Positions 1 through 18,014 of a stretch of 64,000 nucleotides of DNA are shown here, piece by piece. The notes under the pieces were generated by a model. It ran no database searches and was not told where the DNA came from. It was given only the letters and a program-made list of their open reading frames with translations. The first letter of the stretch is position 1. Every line of letters begins with the position of its first letter. A program made the position numbers and the translations under genes. Origin of the DNA: Allodiplogaster sudhausi (taxonomy: Eukaryota > Nematoda > Chromadorea > Rhabditida > Diplogasteridae); NCBI GenBank assembly GCA_945643635.1, contig CALZFC010000004.1, positions 1,946,501-2,010,500 on the forward strand. The letters are read 5' to 3'.

Positions 1-423
1 AGACTGTTGTTCTTTAACCATTTTTACATATGTCACAATGTCAATCCTTTCTTGCGACAAAAGTTCCGTCTTCGCATACACTTCCTTCTTCACGAATCTC
101 TCAATCTTATTGTTAGTAGTCCTCTCAGCCACTTTATCTCTCATTTCCTCTGCTTTCGATTTCATCACCTTCATTCTATTCTCCATTTTCACGATCACCG
201 AACCATCACAAGCGGTCGGTTTCTCCTCCTCCTCGTTTCTCTGCTCCTCTCGCTTCTTCCCCCTCATCTCACTTCTCATCTGTGCTCTCTCTGCACTCTC
301 AGTCTTTCTCTGACTCTCTGCACTCTCTGCACTGTCAGATTCCTCTCTCTGTTCCTCTCGCCTCTTCCTCCTCTTCTCTCTTCTCATTGCACTTTGTCCA
401 CTCTCGGACATTTCTCCCTTCAT
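1..423 (-). CDS. Partial charged open frame, possible retroelement Gag start
   Basis: Reading the minus strand from an ATG at 423, the frame stays open for 141 codons to the window edge. It is not a plain microsatellite translation. The first third is rich in Lys, Arg and Glu, with repeated SAES-type motifs. The rest, such as the KMENRMKVMKSKAEEMRDKV stretch, looks amphipathic or coiled-coil. It lies about 610 nt downstream (in its own direction) of a primer-binding-site-like boundary at 1035-1055, which would suit the Gag of an LTR retrotransposon. No Gag zinc knuckle, protease or RT is visible because the window ends. It could also be an exon of an ordinary gene or a chance frame in purine-rich DNA. 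Confidence 0.35.
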   Translation of the reverse strand, partial: MKGEMSESGQSAMRREKRRKRREEQREESDSAESAESQRKTESAERAQMRSEMRGKKREEQRNEEEEKPTACDGSVIVKMENRMKVMKSKAEEMRDKVAERTTNNKIERFVKKEVYAKTELLSQERIDIVTYVKMVKEQQS

Positions 424-1085
424 CCTTGGTCGCGCCCGGTCGACTTTTGATTTGGCACGTAGCCTCTCTTCCTCTTCTCACTTTCGCCTGAGCTTCTTCT
501 TCGAACCCGGTCGACTTTCAATTCAGCACGCAGGCTCACTCTCTTCTTACTCCTTCTCTCTTCTCTGCACCACGTGTAAGGACGCCGCCTTTCCACACGC
601 AAAAGCCTCAACACCAAAGTTGTAACTTCGCCACTCCACACAGCACAACACCGGCTCCTCTGCACACTTCCAACTCAGCAAAACGCCCCCACGCTTCTCT
701 CAGACAGCCCCCTCGCTGATCACAAAGCACACACGCTTTCCTCACAACCGCCTGACGATCACCAGCCACGCCACCAGCTTCTCACTCTGCCACCAGATAG
801 CCGAAGACACCAGGACAGCCGAAGAACACCAGAAAAGACGGGTGGGCACGAGGCCTCTTTTAACTGGGTGGGCTCAAGGCCTCTTTTGGTTGTTGTTCCC
901 AAACTCTTCAAAAAGAGCAGGGCCCCCGTAAGCTTATAGTTTTAACAACTGGAGCTGCCGTCGGTGAGAAGAAGTCGCAGCTCAGAGTCGCTTGGAGATG
1001 AGTCGTCGCTTCTTCAGCAAGAAATCTCGGCGGATTCGGTCGGTTCGGCCCCCATGTAATAGCAAGATGTTGCTATTGTAGTTCA
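424..1085 (-). mobile_element. Possible LTR end, primer-binding site and leader
   Basis: On the minus strand the sequence CTTGCTATTACA (ending at 1055) is followed immediately by TGGGGGCCGAACCGACC. An LTR ending in CA next to a TGG-initial segment is the usual LTR/primer-binding-site junction. The LTR-side end contains a perfect 8-bp palindrome, AATAGCAA-gatg-TTGCTATT (1058-1077). From 424 to 1034 the strand has no long frame and would be the untranslated leader before the charged frame at 423-1. Two short related boxes, near 440 and 510, read cccggtcgactttyrattyrgc. No matching second LTR or TG terminus was found, so this is tentative. Confidence 0.3.
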
Positions 1086-2001
1086 CTTCTCTGCGATACG
1101 ATGTAGAAGACGAGGGAGGGAGAGGGTTTTCACAGGTTTATCTTCTGGAAACTCAGCGACACACGCGACGAAAGACACTCAACCGCTCACTAGGCGGGAG
1201 ACAACTGAGACTCAACCGCTCTCTAAGCGGGAGGAATGCAACACTGATCAGGGAAAGCCCTGCTAAACCAACAATGACAATGCCTACGTGACATAATGAA
1301 ACACATAAATGCACTAACAAATAGCAACCACTAAATAACAAGGAGACACTAAACAATGGGATAACACTACATATGGGAATGAATGGGCAAAAGGGGTTCT
1401 AAATGGGACTGCCCATTACATATGTGGTATCATTAATCTCAAAGTTGTCGCATCTCCAAACACATCTACATATGTACATATTGATGCACGAATAAACAAA
1501 TAAATGTTCAAACACCTATAATCCCGCGAACTGTGAACTCTCGCGTTGTCAGGCAAATCTGTTTACGAAGAGAAGAGACCCTTGTCGCGGCCAAAATCTC
1601 CTCAACGCGACAGAATGTGCAATTTGGTAGCTTCCACCATAGAATTTGGCTTGTCCGAGATAGAAGGCTATTCTCTTTTAAATGACAGCTGCACCCAAAA
1701 GACAGAGGGATCACGAGAGAAGGAAGCAATGCTACGAGTGCATTCAAGTCATCCTGTCAATGTTTGAGAGAGAGAGAGAAAAAAAGTGCATTCGAGGAGG
1801 AAAAAGTCACTTTTGAGCCAAATCGTCTTTGCAGATATTACTGAGCCATTGCACCACCATTAGAACTAATACTACTGTTATTAATACTAATATTATTTTT
1901 AATATTATAAATATATTAATATTATAAATATAGGGCACAATAATGTTGAGCGAGACAGTAGCGGATAAGAGATTTATCTCACTGTAACCATTAAATTGAT
2001 T
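1086..2001. other. Spacer upstream of the channel gene, no gene seen
   Basis: No supported coding exon was found. There is a purine-rich tract near 1110-1130, short direct repeats of caaccgctc(a/t)ctaagcgggag at about 1180-1232, and a very AT-rich stretch at 1870-1935 dominated by ATTATAAATATATTAAT. This spacer separates the putative retroelement from the signal-peptide exon at 2002. Confidence 0.4.
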
Positions 2002-5000
2002 ATGAAATCGGTGGCTCTCTTATCGTCCGTCATTTTCATCGTTTTTGGTGAGTTATTCAGTTGCGAGCAAATGTAACTATGTCAGTGCAACGTGTGGACT
2101 ACGGTTACAATTCTATTTCTAGCCAACGTTAGCGTGACTGGCTCCTGCATGTTCTCGTTTTTTGGCTGCACAACGACGACTTCAACGACCACCTCGACGA
2201 CTACAACATCGACAACCTCAAAGACTTCTACATCGAAGTCTACAACCACGGCAACGTCATCCTCTTCAAAACTAACGACGACAACGTAAAACATCGAATA
2301 TCTTTGGCGATCATTGTAAAAAGCGAGAAGACGTCAAGTGCTATATACATTTATTGCAATACTCACTTTTGGATATTTGATCGCTCACAGAATTTGAAGT
2401 GCAGTGATCTTATGAATCAACAATTTTTCTTATGAATATTTTTTTTAAAGAAAGGCTCCAACGGCAACGAATTCTTTGACCACAACGCCAATCGCAACAC
2501 CCACAACAACATCATCATCTCAGTCTGCGATGACCACTGCTTCTCCGTCTCAGTCAACCATTACAGTAACTTCGACTCAGTCCACATCAGCGCCCACCAG
2601 ATCGACGACTACGACCGCAGCAACTGCATCACAATTTAAGACGACAACGTAATGCTTGAGTGCTCTCATTGAAAATATCGTAATATTCACGTTTTGAGCT
2701 TTGACAATATCACAGAATTTAATCGAATAAATGTATAAAATTTTTCAAAAAGGCATTTTGCGATATTTTTATTTATATAGAATACTTTGCGATGATGATA
2801 GTGGGATTTGTTTAAAGGATAGCGCCACCGACATCGAATTATCTCGCTACAACATCAATATCACCACTCACAGATTCAGCAACATCGTCTTCTCAATCTA
2901 TGGCTTCTTCGACACAGTCAACCATTACAGCAACTTCGACTCAGTCTACAATTATAACAGAGTTATTAAATATTAAGTCTCATAAATTATCAGAACAAGG
3001 TTTAAATTTAAGTTCCTTGATTAATTCCTCTGCACTGATTACTCAAGTATTCACATTGCCATAATTTTCACTTACCATTAGCACAACTACCACGACAACT
3101 AACACGGAGGGCAGGTGCGGACAATACAGAAACGCAAGCGGGAGGCTCATTTGGAATGTGTCAGTTCGGAATAGAGAGTGAGAACGACCATAAGAAGCTT
3201 ATTCTATCGTGGTGTTGGTGCAGAAACCGCAAACCTGTCAATGCAGTTGCCAGAGTAAGGATTCGCTTGCCATCTGCGAGGTTGTCAATGGAAGTCGCTC
3301 ATGCATTTGCTCTACCAATTACACCGGGCCAACGTGCGGCAATTGTTCGTTAATCTCTCATTTGAGCTGATGCATCTTTTCAATCAAGATTTCTTGCTTC
3401 CAGCTCTTGCTTCTCTTGGAGATCTCGCCGATATTTATGGAAATGATTCAGTCAAGAATGTGCTTGATGTTAGTTGAATGGGCGTAAGCAAACTCATTTG
3501 TACTTTGCATTTTCAGATGGTCTCAATGGGGAAGGACTCTCCGGCTGTCTTCAGATCCTCAATGCCTGCTCTTCTTAGCTTTATCTCTGATGACGAACGT
3601 CCGGGTCTTAGCTGGCAACTCGAAGACGTCATCGCTGAAGCTACTTTTTTGGGAGAAACGCTCGATTTGGAGTTCGACATTAACATAAATTCGACATGGA
3701 CAAACATGAATTTAGATCAACATTTCAAATGCGACATGATCCCTTCTTCGGAAACTGCTTCGTCTTTAACCCGGCAGCCCAGAACCGTTCAACAAGTCTT
3801 GCGATCGTTGAAGACGACCTAGGTGGAAACTATATTCAAATACATATGTAATTGTTTCATGTCTCGCCAAAAGGGCCTATATACTCATTTTAATCAGGAT
3901 TTCTTGTAACGGTGGACCCGCAAAGTGCCCAGCAGGCCAGCTGGTCGGAAAAAACAGGAGTCAATGTCTTCATACAGCCTGGCAAGTTCCTTCTTTTTTT
4001 TTTGAATAATAATGGTCAGGTAGTGTGGAAGAAATAGTACATACATATTTTCCAGCATCTGATGGAGTCTACACCGAGAGCAAAGGAATCGCACTTCTTC
4101 CGGGAACAACAACAACTATTCGAGTAAACGAGGTAGTGCAAGGGTTTTATGAAGGCCTTTTCTTTGTTCTAAGAAGATTGAACTTTTCGTTTGGTTTTTT
4201 TTAACATGAAATTACTGAACTACAACAACCCTGCAAAGAGTGGGGAAAATGATGTGTTCAGTTTACTTATTCCGCCTACGGTGGTGTCAGTGCGCGGTGC
4301 GTTCGCGACAAATCGGAAGTGGCCTCATTCTACTTTGACTTTGACTACTCCATCGATGTCAGCTTGATCTTATTTAATGAGCAATCAATCTGGAATTATA
4401 TGAGCGAACTCAATCTTGAATTCGCGGCGCCTTTTTGCCTGGTCAAGTGACGACATTGCTTGTGATTTAGAGAGATGCGACATCAATAGTCAAGAAGTTA
4501 AAATAATTTAAAATGAAGGGCCAAGATTTGTTGCTGACTTGTCAACGATTATTGAGGGTTGCTTCCGGTCCTGCTATCAAGATGTCGTGTACCAAGAGTG
4601 CGGATGTATGGACGCAACTTTTGTCAGGAAGCAGGGCGTTCCGCCGTGTAACTCTGAAAAGCGTCAGCACCCAGATCCTTGGGCAGGCGATGCAAATGTA
4701 GGTTGCCTTTAGTTGCTTGCATCTCTTTGCTCCTCTCCTCCCGCGGCGATCCCTCAGGCTGGCCAGAGTGCGAGTGCCTTCCGCCTTGTCATGCAAATGC
4801 TTTTGAAACGCTCGTCTTCCAGGCACCAACCAGCGATCAAATGGTGCTGCTTTTAATCACAAAAGATACAATCAATTTTAACAACCTATTTATTTCAGGT
4901 TGAAGATTCATGTACTCACACGAACGAGTCCAACAGCGAAGGCAACTGCACGGCAACCTTTGTGGGTCCACTCATTCAAATTTGAAGTGTTGAAGTTAAA

Positions 5001-5939
5001 GTTAAAGTGTTATGAAGACGAGAGAAGGGAATTTCAGAGTGATGTAACGTCCCCTTTATCAATTTACTCGCAAGTAAAAAAAGTTGGGTATAATGCTTGC
5101 TTTAGAGTGAGGTGGTCATTTTCTTTGATATCGTCGAGGCCCACGTCGTGGTTGTGGAACTCTCCATTTCGGTCAGTATCTATTTATTTGACAGTATAAA
5201 AAAATCGCAGGAGTAAAAAGTATGCGATTTGAAGGCACTCGCCTTCATGCAGTTCAGTCCACAGCGTGGGAATAAGCCGGCCCGGCCCGGCCGGCCCATT
5301 TTCCCAAGCCCCCGGGCCGGGCCGGACCTGGCCCAAGAAAAGTTGGGCCGGTCCGTAGGCCCGATTGGGCCCTCAAGTCAGCAATTCCTGGCAAATTGAT
5401 GGAAAAGACGTAAACTTTAAATTTTCAGAAGTATTAGAAATTGGGACTTAGCGCCCGAAGAGCCGAGCTGGCCCAAACATTTTGGGCCCATTCCCAACTC
5501 TGGTTCAGTCATAGAACGCGCGCGAAAGAGGAATCATGACGACCTTTGTAAAATCGTGTCCCTATCAAATTTAGCTTGCTTATAAATTTGTAACGAGTGA
5601 ACAAAAATCGTTCAGACTTTCGAGCTTGTTTTTGCAGACCAAAGCGAATTCACTCCTCATGAGAAAACCACTTATATGCATGTTATGCCCGGACAGCTCC
5701 TTTAAAGTCATAGAGATATAAAATTTGAGTCTATGCTGCCTGCATTGAGTTCTCGTCTCTGCTCGGTTCTCCTCCTCGGCTGTTCATTCATCGTCATCCT
5801 CGAGATTGGCCTCCTGCTGGCGAAAATCGCGCTGGAAAACAACTCGCACGGTACCGTTAAGGTGGCTGCCAAATTTTCAAGCGTTCTATTTGGCAAAAAA
5901 AAAATTAATTTTTTACTAACAATTTCACGATCAGTTTAA
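2002..5939 (+). CDS. EGAS-like DEG/ENaC channel (Thr-rich, EGF-like) with a frame lesion
   Basis: DEG/ENaC proteins form amiloride-type sodium channels in the plasma membrane. Exons read: 2002-2047 (signal peptide MKSVALLSSVIFIVF), 2123-2285, 2451-2648 and 2818-2976 (Thr/Ser-rich, mucin-like), 3082-3163 (RCGQYRNASG), 3224-3344 (EGF-like, CQCSCQ...CICSTNYTGPTC), 3404-3468, 3517-3822 (ENaC signature FFGNCFVFN), 3898-3981, 4056-4132, 4262-4357, 4557-4697 (IDGCFRSC...CGCMD), 4769-4843 (CECLPPC), about 4899-4961, 4996-5073, 5106-5171 and 5730-5939 (second membrane segment LLLGCSFIVILEIGLLL, G-x-S filter). Almost all junction phases agree. Exceptions are the 306-nt exon, whose frame shifts by a 17-bp repeat at 3673, and an implausibly short gap at 4962-4995. 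No first membrane segment was found. EGF plus ENaC matches the nematode EGAS group. It may be a recent pseudogene. Confidence 0.72.
3673..3706 (+). repeat. 17-bp partial duplication breaking the ENaC frame
   Basis: TTCGACAT occurs at 3673-3680 and again at 3690-3697, a period of 17. Upstream of the repeat the exon reads EDVIAEATFLGETLDLE in the frame set by its acceptor. Downstream, the conserved FFGNCFVFN signature lies in another frame, with a TAA just before it. The exon is 306 nt, while the flanking phases need a length of 1 modulo 3; 306 minus 17 fits. Confidence 0.6.
5260..5502. mobile_element. Non-autonomous hAT-like element (243 bp)
   Basis: The ends are imperfect inverted repeats: CACAGCGTGGGAAT on the left and CAGAGTTGGGAAT on the right (read inwards). 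They are flanked by an 8-bp direct repeat, GTTCAGTC, at 5252-5259 and 5503-5510. Length, an 8-bp target duplication and CAG-type ends are typical of hAT MITEs. The interior is unusually GC-rich, with stacked GGCCCGGCC and TGGGCC palindromes. It lies in the last intron (5172-5729) of the channel gene. Confidence 0.75.
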
Positions 5940-7600
5940 ATGCATAGATTGAATCTGGCAGTTGAAGCGTGGATCTACATATAATTTGTGAAGGAGTCAC
6001 ATTCTTTTGAATTAATTAGAATTAATTAAAGTCTTGACTGAAAAAAGAACATTTGTATTTATGTATGTAGTTTGGGTCCACCTTTGTCGGAACTTAGTTT
6101 ACACTTTGCCGTAGATCAGAATCATATATGAAAAATAGTTCCTATATCGTCGAGAAGTACATGTTGGCTTGATCATCGGCAATAATCGAATCAAAAATTG
6201 TTGAAAAGCGAAACAACGGATGGATGTCATACTAAGTATGTGCATACTTGATCGAAATTTCAGATGTGAACCACTCCTGTGAGGGAAGGATGTGTATGTA
6301 GGACTTTGCCTACATCCCAACAAAAAGGGGGGCCATTGTCATTATAAGTTGCCATGGAATTTTCATCGATTTCATTTTTGACATCTTCTTGTTTACTCAC
6401 TCTCCTTTCACTACATTTTTATAGTACGATGTACATATCCACCAGTCACCTGTTTAATTTGTAATTTTTTCCTCTCAAATAACATTAATTGTGACGGAAA
6501 ATTATGAAGCGATAGCAACATTCGCAGAGAGAACACAGTGCAATTCCGCTGAAAAAGCCTTTAACAAGAATGACGAACTTCTTATGGATAGTGGAATTGC
6601 CTTTGTCATAAGCGTTGCCCTTTCCGTCGTCAGCTACCTCGCCTTTCCTTCTCACATCGCAATTAAGCGCCTCATTTAACATGAGAGCATATGGATAAAT
6701 TATGGTGAGTCCATTTGAAATTACTTCCCGTAAAAATGTCGAGTGACTGAAAAAAATTGTTATGTACATTCTTCGTAGACATTTCGTGAAATTTATTGCG
6801 AAAAGCGTAAGAAAACAGCATGCAATTTGTGCATAAATGAAGAAACAAACGGACGTGTGAAGGTAAGTCATGAATCTTGAAACAAAATAAATATCTCAAA
6901 TTCAATTAATATCATTCCTCCGTAGCAACTAATATAGCCACTTTCGATCAGAAATGCAATACGAAAAAATCTTCTTGGCCTACGAACAAAAAGCGATCAA
7001 ATTGCTCTTATTTAAACAAAACGATAATCTTAATTAAGCAAATTAAAGGATTCATAAGATGGCAATGCTTGGCACGACTTATAATCTGCAAAATGAAAAT
7101 TTTCAAAAATATTCAAATGTTATTTTATAACGTTTCTGCCATGTTAATTTTTGATAAAAATGGTTCAGTGATTGCATTCACGAAAATCGTGGCTCTCAGC
7201 GACAGTAAAAAAAAGTGGATCCGTAGCAAAGAGAAAACGTGCATGAGCGCTTGCATAAAAGTCTGGCCGCTTCTACACTGACCCGTGTTTGCCCTTGCAT
7301 TTTTGCTAAATATTGGCGAGGAATTTAATATTATATAAGGAACGCGCATAAGTGAGATATCGTGTGTGAAGAGGAGAATTTAAATGAACAAAATTGACAA
7401 GATCGATATAAGAGATTGCGCAAGAGCTGATTAACGGAAAAGATTTTGAAGACGAGAAATGGTATAATTTGAACAGAAAGATGCCTACAGATTAGTTTTG
7501 GTAGCTCTTGAGAGATTGGGTGGAGAACTCAATGATCAAATAACAAAGATTAAAGTTATTAACGATTAATAACCAAAGATCAAAGATCAAAGATCAAAGA
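5940..7600. other. Intergenic spacer between convergent genes
   Basis: No convincing exon was found between the channel stop (5939) and the G-alpha stop (7601, other strand). A short frame at about 6491-6679 (+) and a 128-codon frame on the opposite strand (6871-6485) overlap one another and lack recognisable domains. A local tandem repeat of the unit ATCAAAG lies at 7575-7602, just past the G-alpha stop codon. Confidence 0.4.
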
Positions 7601-13678
<6,078 letters not shown>

Positions 13679-13686
13679 GAGGTACC

Positions 13687-13770
13687 CCAGGTGGCCGAGT
13701 GGCTAAGCGCTCCCAAGAGCACCAATCCGAGCGACTCGATCTCCGTGGGAATCAAGAACCGATGTACGCC
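13687..13770 (+). other. tRNA-Leu/Ser-like A-box sequence (tRNA relic or SINE head)
   Basis: The segment GGTGGCCGAGTGGCTAAGCG matches the first part and D-arm (RNA polymerase III A-box) of class II tRNAs. About 30 nt later, CGACTCGATCTCC resembles a weak B-box, followed by CCGTGGG, which in tRNA-Leu precedes the T-loop. The acceptor stem (CCCCAGG) has no partner and the T-stem does not pair, so it is not a functional tRNA. A tRNA-derived SINE or a decayed tRNA is possible. It lies about 10 nt upstream of the G-alpha start codon on the opposite strand. Confidence 0.35.
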
Positions 13771-13779
13771 TAGAAACGT

Positions 13780-16700
13780 CGGGAAAGTAAGAAATGCAGA
13801 CTAGCAAACGAAAGTGTAAGGATCAAACTATGTAAGTGAGGAAATTACAAAGTACGCATTTAGTTATGTCTCTTTGCTAGAAATGAAATCATAATGACTG
13901 CAATTATATTATGTAAGTGCGTTGGCGTGAAAAGTATTTAAAAAAGATTTTTGGTTCCCTCGCAAGAACGAAATCATGTGGATCAATTCGTGTGTTAGAA
14001 GAACAAGCACAGAATGAATTCAAACAAAGCACAGGGTTCAACAAGCGTACGAAAAAAGCTCATGATTTTAATTGCTTCAATAAATAACAGCGTTCCAGGT
14101 AGACATCCCTCATATAAATCTTGCCAAGTCTCACGCACACGCCACAAGGAAGTTATTCATCAACAACAGGAATCGAGAGGCAGCTAGCTATTTGCTCTCG
14201 TTGTCAGGTGTCACGGATAACAGCAGATCTACTACATACATATATTTATTCCCCTATTCAATCATGCAATTTTAAAGAATTATCCATTAAGCTGTTTGTT
14301 TGTACTCTCTCTTTCTCTCTCTCTCTCTCGCTCTCACTGTCTCTCCCTTTTCTCGCATGCTAAAGTCCGAAAAGAAGTTACTTTGGTACATAGGTTAGTA
14401 CGTAAATAATTAAAGAAGGAAAGAACGATGAGGCCGATGTATGTATGTACATATATATGAGATCTTAATAGAAAGTACATTTCAAAAGGAGTATAATTAG
14501 TGGGTGGGCATAATGCACTTCATCAATGAGAATGGCTTAATTTTGGACGTCGAGCCAACTTCAGTGCGCGAGAATTAAAGTGCGAGCATACTATAATTAA
14601 TAATGGGATATTGATGATGTCACGGAAAGAGGGAGAGAACATGAGGCATATCGTGATGTCAACGGCAGGACGATAATTCAAAGGACTGAAAAGAGTGAGG
14701 GAGCGGGGGCAAGACTGGCAGAGAGGAAAAGCGAGAGAGTAAAAGATACAAATACAGAGATAGAGGGAGTAGGAAAACAGAGAATGCAAAGGATAGTTAG
14801 AGATTAGAGGAAGATGGTAAGTAAAAGAGAAAGTTTCAGAGAGGGAGAGATAGAGTTGGATAGAGAAAGAGAAAGAGAGCGAATAAAAGCGCAAGCTTTA
14901 GCAAAGTGGCTTCCTGTGAAAGGAAGTCGCGTCAGTAATTCATTGGAACAGAAATGGAGCATCACGACAAATATATCTGCCCTTCTTTTTATCTCTGTAA
15001 ATCTCTCTATCTCTCTACTCTCTATCTCTCTATCTCTCCCTATCTCTCCCTCTCTCTCCCTCGCTCTTCCTCTCTCTCCCTCTCTCTCTCCCTCTCTCTC
15101 CCTCTCTCTCCCTCTCTCTCCCTCTCTCTCCATCTCTCAAATTCTCTTCTTTTTCTTGAACATTATATATTCAGGCCATTTTCATCATCACGGAGCCAAG
15201 AGAAGTTTCACATGCGGCCTTTGTTTAATGTATGCCGTCGGCACTCTCTCTCTCTCTCTCTGTCTGCATCTCTCCATCCATCTCTCTCTCTCACTCTCTC
15301 TTGCTCGGGCATGAGTAGTTGAATGGTGCAGAGAGGTTGGAAAGTTGCCTGAGGGACGTCGGGTTTCCGATATCGCGTCCCGGGGACTTTCACTTGGTCG
15401 AAATTTTTTCTTTCGATGCCGCAACAAATTCTCGGAAGCTTTTGTGCAGATCCAAGTAGCGTCAGAGGGAGAAAAAGAGGGATCGAAAGAAAGAGAGAAA
15501 GAGAGAGAGGGATCGAGAGAAAGATAGAGGTCCAGAGAAACTGAGAGAGGGAGACAGAAACATAAACTACTTTCTTCAGATATCAAAATCAAATGACTAA
15601 AGTGCATAAAGAGACGAGGAAACGAAGCCGTTTTCCACTCTGTTCATTTCTCACTGCCTTTTGTGCTTCTCTCCCTCACTCTCTCTTTCTCATTCTCTCT
15701 CTCACTGTCTCTATCTTATTCTTTCCTTCTCATTCACTTCGTCATGCTTTCTCACACCGGAGAACAGCAGGCACAATATAAAACGCAAACAGGAAAGGAA
15801 TTGCTGGAACAATCTCTATTCAATCTCTAATGAAAAGACGATGATCGGTTCATCCTTAAAAAAAATGCGCACAAAATTCAAAACAGCAATTTTGATTCCT
15901 TTGAAACTTCTTTTTCCAGCCACATTTGGCAAGCGAACAAAAGCGCAGATATCAATGGCAAATCCATCTCCTTGTCAGTAATGTTGAGCTATTGTTAGAC
16001 AATGCCGAAAAAACTGGTACATTGTGAACAAACTGAAAGCTGATTATATATATTTTTTTAATTTCTGAAAACATATGTACATAGTTGAGAAATGCTCACC
16101 TAGTGCTCGAGATATGTACATATGTACATACAAACATACATACGTACATATATACATACATACATGCAAGTATGCATACATGCATACATACGTAGCATCA
16201 ATCACATGCCAGGTGGTTCAGTGACCTTCCTCTTGCTTCCTCACCCCTTGTTTTACAATACCCTGCGCAAATTGTCACACTTTTCAATGATGTATGTATG
16301 TATAGAAGTATAAATAGAAAAAAAACCACTTGAAACATGACATTATGAGTCAGCTTCTTTCATTCGGATTATCGGGGAACTAGACCAAGCATGACTGAGG
16401 AGAAACAAGCGCAGCAGTAAATAGTAGTTAACTGTTACTAGTCACTATGAAGCGCGCCATTAATGTGACGAAAACTAATTTTTTTCTAATCATCATACAC
16501 GAGTAGCAAACAATCTTACTTGTTCCTAGTTCGGCACTAGTTTGTAGCCCGATTTCATGGCCGACTATTCCATATATGTAAATAAATTCAATGATTTCAA
16601 CCTTTGCAAATGAGTCCTGCGGCGCTCACTGATCTCTAGCGGAATCGTTTGTGACTTTTGTACCTAAGAGTGCAGCTGGTGGGAAAGAGAAAAAAGAGAG

Positions 16701-17976
16701 AAGTAGCGAGAAAAACGTGCGTGCCACTTAGTTATTCAGTAATTAATGCCTACTTGCATATGTCACATGGCCAGATGAAGCTCAAAATGTACAATAACAC
16801 ATGGACATTCTCCTTGAATCGTTTCCGTGTTCTAATGCGCTTCTGGTAAAGGGGGGCAACGTTAACATCTGGCCATATTACTCGTTCAAGTGCATATTCT
16901 GCATATTGTTCTAGTTTCAAGAAGGGAATTAGAGAGAAGTGGACAGAGAAAAAGATTGAGAGATAAATAGAGTTATAAAGGAAAAGAAAGATTGGAAACA
17001 GTCGAAGAAGATGAGAATTAAGGTGACAATTAAGGTTAAAGTTGCGAACATTTTTTAATGACTTCTGATGCTGATACTTGTGATATTTATTAGGTAAACC
17101 AGAGAGTGAGAAACGAGAGAGAGAGAGAGGGAGAGAGAGAGAGAGAGGAAAACAGTAAGAGAGGTAGATGGGAAATTTTTGAAATAGTGAGAGAAAGAAA
17201 GACAGGGAAAAAGAGAGATAAAAGAAAAGGAAGAAAAAACATGTATGTACATACATCCATATACATATGTGCATGCATGTCTCAGAACCTTTGAAAAAAT
17301 ATTTCGACGACTTTCTATCTTATGAATGTCACGCTATAAATTGCAATCAGATAGCTTGAAAAAAGAAGGAGTGAAGAATTCACAGCTAATGATAAAGCTG
17401 CAAAGATTCGGAGAAGACATGGAAAAGAAAGAAACAGGAAAACAATCGCTATTAAAATATAGAAAGTAAGTATACTGAAGAGTACCTGAGCGAAGAAAAA
17501 AGCGACCGCTTCCCCCAAGGTCGTACGATAGAAGTGAAGACCACGCACAACCCCACAATCAGTCTCCCAGAAAGAATGTGACAACTAACTAGAAGCAATG
17601 CCAACCTTGTATGTAATTAAAGGAAAGAGAAGAGCCCCAGAGATAAAAAAGGGTCAAAATAGTATGTCGTGATGGCGAGTGTGCCTGCTAGCCTCCAAAA
17701 CTAAAAAAAAAGGAAATTGAGGCATATTTTTTCACAACAGTTTCTAAATTCCGTCTACATTTGCTTTAATCTTATGTACATATGTATGTCAATTTTTTTT
17801 CTTCTTAAAAAATTTCCATAATTTTGCGCAAGTCTAACCGAAGCACGGAACACGGAATTCCATGGACATTTGCTATAATCTGTTGGAATTTAACTCGGGT
17901 CAGATAAGGAAGAACGCGAAGCGGAGCAGAATGAGCTTTTGGAACATCCTGAGAGAATAGAGAGGAAGAGAGGGGA

Positions 17977-18014
<38 letters not shown>

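Noticed and set aside
6485..6871. 128-codon minus-strand frame upstream of G-alpha
   Set aside because: Overlaps an equally plausible plus-strand frame, has no domain and no splice context.
13687..13770. Functional tRNA gene
   Set aside because: The D-arm matches, but the acceptor stem and T-arm do not pair.
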